From Nocardia sp. NBC_00565 (GTDB taxonomy: Bacteria > Actinomycetota > Actinomycetes > Mycobacteriales > Mycobacteriaceae), in NCBI RefSeq assembly GCF_036345915.1, contig NZ_CP107785.1, positions 7,316,001-7,380,000 of the forward strand: a DNA stretch of 64,000 nt, in the 5' to 3' direction. Both the position numbers and the translations under genes were made by a program. The notes under the pieces were generated by a model that was not told the DNA's origin, searched no databases, and saw only the letters and a program-made list of their open reading frames with translations. The stretch's first letter is position 1; each line of letters starts with the position of its first letter. Positions 8,127-16,522 of the stretch are shown here, in pieces.

Positions 8127-11071
8127 CCAACGACCCTCGTGCTACCCCACAGTGGCTGAATACCAACCGGCAGTGCCAGTTTCGTCGTCTCGAACGATTC
8201 GGAGATCTTGCGCAGCCGCAAGTGCACGCCCTCCAGCAGCTCGGCCAGTTCGGTACGCCTGCCCTCGGCGTCGGTGACATCCAGATCGGCCGGGTCGACG
8301 CGGCGCAGCATCCGCTTGGTGTCGGCCAGCAACCGTTGCGGGCGCGAGGATACCGAGGCGCCCGGCAGCGTCTGGAGGTCGGCCTCGAGCCGATCCAGTT
8401 GATAGGCCAGCGAGCGCGGATTGCTCGCGTCGAACAGCAGCAATCCGGCGACGGCCGATACCCGCACCGAATCCCGATGCCGACGACGGTAACTCACCGA
8501 TGACTCAGTGGCGCTGAGGACCGTTTCGGTGACCACCCGCTCGGCCTCCGCCGGATAGGACTTCGTCAACGCGGCCGCCAGCAACGCGGTCAACGACAGC
8601 CCCCGTTCGATCCGCTTGCCGATATCCATCACATACCAACCGGTGTCGCGCACCAGCGATTCGGCCCCGATGCCGGACAACGACAGCAATGCCGCCAACG
8701 ACAGCGAATGCACCGCCGACAGTGCCGTCTCCTGATCGTCCCCGGTGAACCGATATTCGACCAGCGCCCGGTCCACCGCACCCAGAATCATCCAGGTGTC
8801 CGCCGATAACTGATCACGCACCGCCCGCGCCGCCGACCCGTACCGATTGATCGCGAACGCCATCGACCCGGGCATATTCTGGTCCACGGTCAACGCCACC
8901 AGATAGTCGTGGCCCTCTCGACCGGCCCCCGGCGCCACCATCAGCTGCCCTCGAGCCGCAGTCTGCTCCGGCATCGGCCTCTGCGACTGCGATTGTGACT
9001 GCGCCCCCGTCGAACGTGGCTCTGCCCCAGTCGATCCCGACTCGGGCACCGCATCGGTGGGCCCCTTCGGACTCGGCTCGGTCGCACCGACACCCTGCGC
9101 TCCAATGACATCCGAATCTGCCGCACTAGGACCTCGGTCGGCACCCGGCTCACTCGCGCCGGAACCCGGCACTGCCCCAGCAGAACTGGGCTCCTCGGCC
9201 ACGTCCACCCCGCCGGGCAGAACACTCAGCGGAGCCAAAGTCCCTGTCATCCGCGCCAGCGCGGCCATCAGCGCGGGCAACGCGCCCGCACCGTTCAACC
9301 ACGGCCGGTACCGATAGTCCTGGTACGCCTCGTGCGTCGCGATCAACAGCCGCACAGCGGCTTCCGCACGTTCGCTGTATCGGCCCATCCAGAACAGATC
9401 GCTGAGCACGCGGGGCGAACTGACCGGTTCCAGGGCGGGCGCGCGGCGTTCGCGTTCCTCATGGGCGGGCTCGGTACCGATGGCGGCAACGGCGGTCGGC
9501 GCCGCACGCACCCAAATGTCTTTGGCGGCAACCTTGATGACCACTCGCTCGGGCTGCAGGCGCTGGCGCAGTTGGCCGAGGCCACCTTCCATCGCCGTAT
9601 ACCCACCGCGCCGAGCCAGCGAGAACAACCGCATGCCAACCGGTGCCGAAGCCAGGCCGCCGTACCCATGAACGGCCGGTGCGACCGAGAACTGCGCGGG
9701 TTCCTGCCCGACCCACTGCCACCCGCGGTCCTCGATGCGGGCCGCCAGTTCCGCACGCTGCGCACTGGACAGTTCCGGACCGAACAGTGTCGCCCCGTCC
9801 ACCGCCGAGCGGATGATCAGCCGATCCAGATTGGCGATCAGATGTGACCGTTCGCTGTCGAGGCCGCCCCAGTACGTCGGCGCGCTCTCCAGCGCCAATT
9901 CCTCCCCGAGCAGGACCCGCGAGATCCGCGGCAGGAATCCGGCCAGCGCCGGATTCTCCAGCAGCCCGCTGCCGAGCGTATTGACCACGGTCACCGCGCC
10001 GCGGCGCAGCACCTCCACCAGCCCGACCACCCCGAGCCGCGAATCCGGCCGCAGATCGAGTGGATCGGAGAATTCCGCGTCCACCCGGCGCAGCACCACA
10101 TCGACCCGCTTCAACGTGCCGAGCGAACGCATCCACAGCGCACCGTCGCGCACCACCAGATCCGCGCTCTCCACCAGCGGAAAGCCCAGCGTCGAGGCGA
10201 GATATGCCTGGTCGAAGGCGGTTTCGGAGTGCACGCCCGGACTCAGCACCACGACTACCGGATCATCGTCGTCGGCCATCGGCGCGGATTCGATCAACAT
10301 CAACCGCATCGCCCTGGCGAACGGCGTCAGCGGTCGCGGATTGGAATGCTCGAATGCCTCCGGAATCGCCGTCGACACCACCCGGCGGTCGGCCAGCGCG
10401 TAGCCGGCGCCCGAGGGCGCCTGCGCCCAATCGGCGATCACCCGGAACTGCCCGTCGCTCCATCGGCTGAGGTCACAGGCGTGCAGGAACAGTTGATGCC
10501 GCCCGGGAATCGTGATGCCGTGCGCCGCGCGGACATACCCGCTGTTGCCGAACACCACCTCCGGCGGCAGCAGTCCCGTGGTGATGGTGCGGCGCGCACC
10601 GTAGATATCGGTGAGCACCTCGTCGAGCACCCGCGACCGCTGCACCAGCCCGGCTTCCAGCTGAGTCCAGTCATCCGCGGAGACAAGTAGCGGAATGGGA
10701 TCCAACCGCCAGGCCGTCGGCACGGCCGGATCAACCGCCGCCCCGACCTCGGTGTAGTAGATGCCGTCGTCATCGATGAGCCTGCGCACCCGGCTGTCCA
10801 GCCGCCCGAGCCCGGTCGTGCCCAACTCGACGAAGTCGGCCGAGAGCTCCGACCACATCCGCCGCACGCCGCCCCCGGGATCGACCAGTTCGTCGTAGTA
10901 GCCGCCCATCGGCCGACCGCATTCGTCATAGGCCGCGGTATCGGCGCCCTCGGCGCGGTAGCGGGCGAACTGTTCGGCGATCTGCTCGCGCACGCTGAGC
11001 CGTCCGGAATTCGGCAGCGTCGTCTCGTCCTGGGCACGCAAACCCCGTTGCGCTTCGTCGCGCATAGTCAC
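8123..11071 (-). CDS. Circularly permuted ATP-grasp domain fused to alpha-E domain
   Basis: A 982-residue fusion. About residues 30-500 form a circularly permuted type 2 ATP-grasp domain (old names DUF404/DUF407), with the segments AYDECGRPMGGYYDEL and VLSPGVHSETAFDQAYLAST. From about residue 549 (LSDLFWMGRYSERAEAAVRL) the alpha-E helical domain (DUF403) follows. An alpha-E insertion at about 615-705 is low-complexity, rich in Ser, Gly, Pro and Glu, and looks disordered. ATP-grasp enzymes join a carboxylate to an amine through an acyl-phosphate; in this family the substrate is unknown but a peptide or amino acid is predicted. It sits between the two transglutaminase genes of the operon. Confidence 0.9.
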   Translation of the reverse strand: MTMRDEAQRGLRAQDETTLPNSGRLSVREQIAEQFARYRAEGADTAAYDECGRPMGGYYDELVDPGGGVRRMWSELSADFVELGTTGLGRLDSRVRRLIDDDGIYYTEVGAAVDPAVPTAWRLDPIPLLVSADDWTQLEAGLVQRSRVLDEVLTDIYGARRTITTGLLPPEVVFGNSGYVRAAHGITIPGRHQLFLHACDLSRWSDGQFRVIADWAQAPSGAGYALADRRVVSTAIPEAFEHSNPRPLTPFARAMRLMLIESAPMADDDDPVVVVLSPGVHSETAFDQAYLASTLGFPLVESADLVVRDGALWMRSLGTLKRVDVVLRRVDAEFSDPLDLRPDSRLGVVGLVEVLRRGAVTVVNTLGSGLLENPALAGFLPRISRVLLGEELALESAPTYWGGLDSERSHLIANLDRLIIRSAVDGATLFGPELSSAQRAELAARIEDRGWQWVGQEPAQFSVAPAVHGYGGLASAPVGMRLFSLARRGGYTAMEGGLGQLRQRLQPERVVIKVAAKDIWVRAAPTAVAAIGTEPAHEERERRAPALEPVSSPRVLSDLFWMGRYSERAEAAVRLLIATHEAYQDYRYRPWLNGAGALPALMAALARMTGTLAPLSVLPGGVDVAEEPSSAGAVPGSGASEPGADRGPSAADSDVIGAQGVGATEPSPKGPTDAVPESGSTGAEPRSTGAQSQSQSQRPMPEQTAARGQLMVAPGAGREGHDYLVALTVDQNMPGSMAFAINRYGSAARAVRDQLSADTWMILGAVDRALVEYRFTGDDQETALSAVHSLSLAALLSLSGIGAESLVRDTGWYVMDIGKRIERGLSLTALLAAALTKSYPAEAERVVTETVLSATESSVSYRRRHRDSVRVSAVAGLLLFDASNPRSLAYQLDRLEADLQTLPGASVSSRPQRLLADTKRMLRRVDPADLDVTDAEGRRTELAELLEGVHLRLRKISESFETTKLALPVGIQPLWGSTRVVG

Positions 11072-11137
11072 CGCGCCGACCTCGCTTCCCCTGCCAGACG
11101 TTGCCTCGAGCGCCGCGGACCCGGGTCCGCCCCTCGC

Positions 11138-14100
11138 TTACCGATCGCTGACCAGTCCCCACACCGTGCGCGCCCGGCGCAGATCGAGGATGCCCGGCGC
11201 GCCGATGTCAGTGGACTGTGCTGCCATCTTCGCACGTAGTACCCCCGGATCGACCCGAGCGGTGGTGTGCCCGGCCGCCTCGAACCGCCGGTTGCGACGC
11301 GATTGCGCGGCGACCGCGTTGACCGGCGGCTCGTCGTAGGCCATGCCACCTGGGTGCGCGACGTGATACGTGCAGCCGCCGCGCGACAGTCCGGTCTCGG
11401 CATCGAGCAGATCGAAGACGAGCGGCGCGTCGACCGTGATCGACGGGTGCAGCGAGTTGGGCGGCTGCCATGCGCGGTAGCGCACCCCGGCCACTTGAAC
11501 GTCGGCCTTATCGGTGGCCAGCAGTGGCACCGGCATGCCGTTGCAGGTCACCACGAAGCGGTCGCGATCCGCGCCGACCACCCGGACCTGCAGCCGCTCC
11601 ACCGAGGAGTCGACGTAGCGGGCGGTGCCGGTGGCCGCGGTCTGCTCGCCGAGGGTATTCCACGGTTCGATCGCGCCGCGCAGTTCGAGTTCGACATCGC
11701 CGAGCACCACCGTGCCGATGCGTGGGAAGCGGAATTCGGTGAACGGATCGAGCCAGCTGGTATCGAATTCGATGCCGTGCTCGCGCAGGTCGGCGGCGAC
11801 CTCGGCGATATCGGTCATCAGGAAATGCGGCAGCAGATACCGTCCGTGCAGATTGGCACCGTGCCGAATCAGCCGCGCCCGCAACGGCTTCGCCCAGAAC
11901 CGCGCGACCAGTCCGCGCACCAGCAGTGACTGCACCATCGCCATCTGGAAATGCGGCGGCATCTCGAAGCCGCGCAGCTCCACCAATCCCAATCTGCCCC
12001 TTGCCGTTTCCGGGCTGTATAGCTTATCGATGCAGAATTCGGCGCGGTGGGTATTGCCGGTGAGGTCGGTGAGCAGATGCCGCAGTGCGCGATCGATATG
12101 CCATGGCGCGTTCGAATGCCCCCTGAGCCTGCCGATTTCGGCGAAGGCGATCTCCAATTCGTAGAGCGCGTCCTCGCGCCCCTCGTCCACCCGCGGTGCC
12201 TGTGAGGTCGGACCGACGAACCGGCCCGCGAACAGATACGACAGCGCCGGATGCCGCTGCCAATAGGTGAGCATCGAAACCAGCAGATCCGGACGGCGCA
12301 ACAGCGGCGACCGCGCGGGCGTCACCCCGCCGAGGGTGATGTGATTGCCGCCGCCGGTCCCGCTGTGCGTGCCGTCGACATCGAAGGATTCGGTGCCGAG
12401 CCGGGCCAGCCTGGCCTGTTCGTACAGCGTCGAGAGCAGCTCGGACTGCTCGGCGAAGGAGGCGGTGGGCTGCACATTCACCTCGATCACCCCCGGGTCC
12501 GGCGTCACCGACAGTGTGCGCAGCCTGGCATCGACGGGCGGGGCATAGCCCTCGAGCACCACCGGCTGACCGGACGGCCCTACCGCGGCCGCGGCCGCCT
12601 CGACACGACGGATCAGATCGAGGAAGTCGTCGAGTTGTTCCAGCGGCGGCAGGAAAACATGCAGTTTGCCATTGCGCACCTCGCCGACGAGTGCGGTGGT
12701 CGGCTCCCAGTCCGCGGCCTCCACCACCGCGGGCGGTTCGGCCCATGGGACCTGCAGCGGTCCCATGAAGAGCGGGTCGCTGTCGGGCCGCGGCCGCGGC
12801 GTCTGCCAGGAAACGGCATCCAGCGGCAACCGCAGTCCGGCCGGAGAATCCCCCTCCGACAACACGATTCGCCCCGCCGGCTGGTCGGGCGACTTGCCGC
12901 GCCGCATCCGCCAGTCGGCACTCGCCCAACCGGAATCGTCCGCACGCCTGTACAGCGGCAGCACGTACGCGGTGGGCGCGACAACCGGCGAATCGAGGCG
13001 CGCCAACAGCTCCTTGCGCGCCTGTGCCGAATCCTGCTCCGGTTCCAGATCATCGATCGGATCCACCGGATCGCCCTGTGGCGCACGGATACTGCCCGCC
13101 AACCGGGCCAGCGGATCCTCGAAGGCCGGGCGCACTTGGGCATCCGGGAGCCCGAGGCCCGCGGCGACATGCGCGATCAATGCGCGTGCCGACTCCGCAT
13201 CGGCACGCGGCGGCCACTGCGTACGCGGGACCGCCGAGCCGTCCGCAGTCACCGCGCCGTCACCGCTGCCGCCATTTCCGTCCGCCGCGGCGGACGAATC
13301 CGAACGAGGCTGCGCCCCGGGCGGATTCCCGACGCCAGCGGCCGCCACCGCGCCGTCGGCCGGATCTGTGTCCGCAGTCGACTGCGGCCGGGCCACGCTC
13401 CCCGAGTGCTCGGCCATCGGCTCGACGACGACGGTTTGTCCCTCCGGGACCACAGTAACCAGCCTTGGTGACGTCCACGGATCGATGAGCAGATCCTGTC
13501 GAGTCCACACCGGTTCGTCATCGGCCCGCCACGCGACGGCGATCTCCCAGCGCGGCAACGCTTCTTCCGGATACCACTTGCCTTGGCGGTACTGCACGAG
13601 CCCGGTCGGCGCGTAGCCGCGACGCAACCGATCGGCGAGGTCGACCGCGCGTTCGCGCTTGTGCGTACCGTCGGCCTCGGTGGTCCACTCCGGGCCGGTC
13701 TGGTCATCGATCGAGACAAAGGTCGGCTCGCCACCGATGGTCAACCCGACCTCCATCGCGGCCATCCGCTCGTCGACCGCCGCACCCGCGGCGGTGATCC
13801 GCCCCCACTGGGATGCGGTGTAGGGCAGCGTGGTTCGCGGATCCTCGTGCACCCGCCGTACCGTATTGGCGAAATCCATCGTCGCCATGGTGCGTCCGGT
13901 CGCACCGGTGATCGGTGCGGCGGAGGTCGGATGCGGTGTCGCGGCCAGCGGTATGTGGCCCTCCCCCGCGAACAGCCCGGAGGTGGGATCCATCCCGACC
14001 CACCCCGCACCCGGCAGATACACCTCGGTCCAGGCATGCAGATCGGTGAAATCCGCGGGCGGCCCGGACGGTCCGTCGAGCGAGGGCACATCCTGGGCCA

Positions 14101-14746
14101 GCTGCACCAGATATCCGGAGACGAATCGCGCCGCCAGCCCGAACTCCCGCAGAATCGACACCAGCAACCAGGCCGAATCGCGGCACGATCCGATCGCGGC
14201 ACGCAGCGTGTGGTCCGGCGACTGCACGCCGGGCTCCATCCGAATCGTGTAACCGACACCCTGGCGCAGCGCGTGATTGACCGCGACCAGGAAGTCGATG
14301 GCGCGTGGCCGATCGGTCGGCAGCTGCGCGCGCACCCAATCACGGACCAGCGCACCGGGTCCCGAACCGGGTTCGGATTCATCCACCGGCCGCAGATACG
14401 GTTCCAGATCCGTGACCAGCTCCGGGGTGTAGGCGAACGGGAAGTACTCGGCATAGTCCTCGACGAAGAAGTCGAACGGATTGATCACCTCGAGGTCCGC
14501 GATCAGCCCGACGGTGATCGACAGCTCCCGCGCCGGATTCGGAAAGACCAGCCGAGCAAGGAAATTCCCGAACGCGTCCTGCTGCCAATTGCAGAAGTGA
14601 TCGTCCGGGGTGACCCGCATCGAGTAGGCCTCGATCCTGGTCCGCGAATGCGGTGCCGGCCGCAGTCGCACCACATGGGGATGGACCTCCACCAGCCGGT
14701 CGAAGGTGTAGGTGGTCCGGTGTTCGAGCGACACCTTGATGCCCAT
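11138..14746 (-). CDS. Transglutaminase-DUF2126 (putative amidoligase) protein
   Basis: A 1202-residue protein heading the operon. Residues 1-90 are a bacterial transglutaminase N-terminal domain and about 170-270 the transglutaminase core, with Cys188 (IGSCRDSAW), His237 (FTDLHAWTEV) and Asp253 (GMDPTSG). A low-complexity linker covers roughly 430-510, and the rest is the long DUF2126 domain, classed by comparative genomics as a putative amidoligase of the glutamine-synthetase-like fold. The segment GTHKRERAVDLADRLRRGYA begins that part. The apparent M. tuberculosis counterpart is Rv2566 (from memory). No signal peptide. The gap to the next gene is 66 bp. Confidence 0.9.
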   Translation of the reverse strand: MGIKVSLEHRTTYTFDRLVEVHPHVVRLRPAPHSRTRIEAYSMRVTPDDHFCNWQQDAFGNFLARLVFPNPARELSITVGLIADLEVINPFDFFVEDYAEYFPFAYTPELVTDLEPYLRPVDESEPGSGPGALVRDWVRAQLPTDRPRAIDFLVAVNHALRQGVGYTIRMEPGVQSPDHTLRAAIGSCRDSAWLLVSILREFGLAARFVSGYLVQLAQDVPSLDGPSGPPADFTDLHAWTEVYLPGAGWVGMDPTSGLFAGEGHIPLAATPHPTSAAPITGATGRTMATMDFANTVRRVHEDPRTTLPYTASQWGRITAAGAAVDERMAAMEVGLTIGGEPTFVSIDDQTGPEWTTEADGTHKRERAVDLADRLRRGYAPTGLVQYRQGKWYPEEALPRWEIAVAWRADDEPVWTRQDLLIDPWTSPRLVTVVPEGQTVVVEPMAEHSGSVARPQSTADTDPADGAVAAAGVGNPPGAQPRSDSSAAADGNGGSGDGAVTADGSAVPRTQWPPRADAESARALIAHVAAGLGLPDAQVRPAFEDPLARLAGSIRAPQGDPVDPIDDLEPEQDSAQARKELLARLDSPVVAPTAYVLPLYRRADDSGWASADWRMRRGKSPDQPAGRIVLSEGDSPAGLRLPLDAVSWQTPRPRPDSDPLFMGPLQVPWAEPPAVVEAADWEPTTALVGEVRNGKLHVFLPPLEQLDDFLDLIRRVEAAAAAVGPSGQPVVLEGYAPPVDARLRTLSVTPDPGVIEVNVQPTASFAEQSELLSTLYEQARLARLGTESFDVDGTHSGTGGGNHITLGGVTPARSPLLRRPDLLVSMLTYWQRHPALSYLFAGRFVGPTSQAPRVDEGREDALYELEIAFAEIGRLRGHSNAPWHIDRALRHLLTDLTGNTHRAEFCIDKLYSPETARGRLGLVELRGFEMPPHFQMAMVQSLLVRGLVARFWAKPLRARLIRHGANLHGRYLLPHFLMTDIAEVAADLREHGIEFDTSWLDPFTEFRFPRIGTVVLGDVELELRGAIEPWNTLGEQTAATGTARYVDSSVERLQVRVVGADRDRFVVTCNGMPVPLLATDKADVQVAGVRYRAWQPPNSLHPSITVDAPLVFDLLDAETGLSRGGCTYHVAHPGGMAYDEPPVNAVAAQSRRNRRFEAAGHTTARVDPGVLRAKMAAQSTDIGAPGILDLRRARTVWGLVSDR

Positions 14747-14910
14747 GCAGCAAGTTCATCACACCCTGGCCAGGTGTGTAGCAGCATGAACAGTCGTTTT
14801 CCGGACAGCCGCCGTGCCGATGCCGTCGCGCGACACGCGTCCGACCTCCCACCACCCCATCAGCGTGGGTGATATGACCGATTCACGAACCGATCTCGTC
14901 TGGAGGTCAC

Positions 14911-15120
14911 ATGCGCGCGCCGACCTGCCCGTCCTGCGAATCCGCCATCGACCACTGCCACGGCACCCTCATCGTCCACCTCGGCCGGATCCCCGAATGC
15001 ACCGACGAGGACTGCCTCGACCTCGAGCACGCCCGTCACACCTTCGTCGTCGATTGCGCCGACGTTGCCGGCGGCTGTGCCTGCACGACGCACAGCCCCG
15101 ATATCACCCGGACCGCCTGA
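14911..15120 (+). CDS. Small cysteine-rich, zinc-ribbon-like protein, 69 aa
   Basis: The start is strongly supported by GGAGG 7 bases upstream of the ATG. The product carries CPSC at residues 6-9, a further cysteine at 16 (DHCHG), then ECTDEDC and a C-terminal DCADVAGGCACTTH segment, with several histidines. Such spacing suggests one or two structural zinc sites. It is transcribed divergently from the transglutaminase-DUF2126 gene, 164 bp away, and is followed by a terminator. I recall similar small proteins in other actinomycetes but cannot name a family. It could be a partner or substrate of the neighbouring cluster; that is speculation. Confidence 0.72.
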   Translation: MRAPTCPSCESAIDHCHGTLIVHLGRIPECTDEDCLDLEHARHTFVVDCADVAGGCACTTHSPDITRTA

Positions 15121-15161
15121 ATCGGACACTCGACGGGCACGGGCCGGTTCGCTGCTGAGTC

Positions 15162-15190
15162 GCCCGCCCTACTCCTGGGCTAGGACGGGC
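15162..15190. terminator. Hairpin between convergent genes
   Basis: Arms GCCCGCCCTA and TAGGACGGGC with one mismatch close around a 9-base loop, between the cysteine-rich gene (plus) and tmsB (minus). No long U tract, as is common in actinomycetes. Confidence 0.6.
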
Positions 15191-15205
15191 AGTCTCAGCT
15201 GATAC

Positions 15206-16522
15206 TTACGGCTGCCACCAGGGCCGCAGCGGAAGTCCCGATTCACCGTTCGGGCCGAGCTTGACGCCGAGCACCTGGTGCAGCTGAACCACGTTGCGCT
15301 GGAAGCCGAGTCGGCAACCGGCCATATAGAGGCCCCAGACCTTCGCGGTGCCCTCGCCGACCTCTTCGACGCAGGCATCCCACTTGGCGACCAGGTTCTT
15401 ACACCATTCGTGCAGGGTGAGCGCGTAGTGCTCGCGCAGGTTCTCCTCGTGCATCACCTCGAGGCCGACATTCTGGATCTCGGAGACGATCCGGCCGGAG
15501 CCGATCAACTCGCCGTCCGGGAACACATAGCGGTCGATGAAGTCACCGGCCTTGGTGGTCCTGGTGTTGTCCGGGCGGGTGATGGAGTGATTCAGGAACA
15601 GGCCGCCCTCGCGCAGCTTGCTCTTGATGTAGTCGAAGTAGAACGGGTAGTTGTGCACGCCGATGTGCTCGGTCAACCCGATCGAGGAGACGGCGTCGAA
15701 GCTGACCTCCGGAATATCGCGGTAGTCGGAGTGCCGCACCTCGGCCAGATCGGACAGCCCCTGTTCGGCGATCTTCTCCTGGGCCCACTCGGCTTGTTCC
15801 GCGGATAGCGTCGCGCCGATGACCTTGACACCGCGCTTGGCCGCGTAGCGGACCATGCCGCCCCAGCCGCAGCCGATATCGAGCAGCCGATCGCCTTCCT
15901 TCAGCCGCAGCTTGTCGAAGACCAGGCGGTACTTGTTCTCCTGGGCCTGCTCGAGCGTCCGGTCCTCGTCCTCGTAGACCGCACAGGTGTAGGTCATCGA
16001 GGGGCCCAGGACGTACTCGTAGAAGGTATTCGAGACGTCGTAGTGGTGGTGGATGGCTTCGGCGTCGCGCGTCTTGGAGTGCCGCAGGCCCTCCAGCGCG
16101 ATCCGGCGCCAGCGCGGCAGCGTCTCCTGCGGCGGCGGCGCGATCGGTTTGAGCCGCTCCCACCCCAGCGAGCGGGCGATGGTGACCAGCGCCAGCGCCG
16201 ACGGACGGCGGAACTTCAGCCCGTCCATCGCCCGGAGAATGTCGTACGGATCGCCGGGATGGACCCCGGTCGCGGTCATATCGCCGGCGATGTACGCGCG
16301 GGCCATACCGAGGTCACCGGGCGCGGTCGCCAGGTAGTTGATGCCGCGCGGCGTCTTGATCTCGAGCGTGTAGTCCGAGTCCTCAGGTCCGGTCACGCTG
16401 CCGTCGTATGCGGTCAGCCGGATCGGCACCTCGCCGTCGACGAGGATCTCGAAGATCTCGGCAATGCTGAGTTTGGTCCCGAGGTCCGCGAAGACATCGG
16501 AACGGTCCCTGAATGTCGTCAT
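15206..16522 (-). CDS. tmsB: Fatty-acyl phospholipid methyltransferase, cyclopropane synthase family (TmsB/BfaB-like)
   Basis: 438 residues with the SAM-binding motif LLDIGCGWGGMVRYAAKRG at about 205-225 and the cyclopropane-fatty-acid-synthase hallmark regions (YDVSNTFYEYVLGPSMTYTC, SSIGLTEHIGVHNYPFYF). The start overlaps the stop of the FAD oxidoreductase gene by four bases. The two-gene unit of FAD-linked oxidase plus CFA-type methyltransferase matches the pair that makes 10-methyl-branched acids such as tuberculostearic acid: this enzyme methylenates oleoyl chains with SAM and its partner reduces the 10-methylene group. In M. tuberculosis the same order is Rv3719-Rv3720. The gene symbol rests on this context; a plain cyclopropane synthase is the alternative. 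Confidence 0.82.
   Translation of the reverse strand: MTTFRDRSDVFADLGTKLSIAEIFEILVDGEVPIRLTAYDGSVTGPEDSDYTLEIKTPRGINYLATAPGDLGMARAYIAGDMTATGVHPGDPYDILRAMDGLKFRRPSALALVTIARSLGWERLKPIAPPPQETLPRWRRIALEGLRHSKTRDAEAIHHHYDVSNTFYEYVLGPSMTYTCAVYEDEDRTLEQAQENKYRLVFDKLRLKEGDRLLDIGCGWGGMVRYAAKRGVKVIGATLSAEQAEWAQEKIAEQGLSDLAEVRHSDYRDIPEVSFDAVSSIGLTEHIGVHNYPFYFDYIKSKLREGGLFLNHSITRPDNTRTTKAGDFIDRYVFPDGELIGSGRIVSEIQNVGLEVMHEENLREHYALTLHEWCKNLVAKWDACVEEVGEGTAKVWGLYMAGCRLGFQRNVVQLHQVLGVKLGPNGESGLPLRPWWQP

Noticed and set aside
13583..14872. 429-codon plus-strand ORF opposite the DUF2126 gene
   Set aside because: Antisense shadow; the minus-strand protein has intact transglutaminase residues here.
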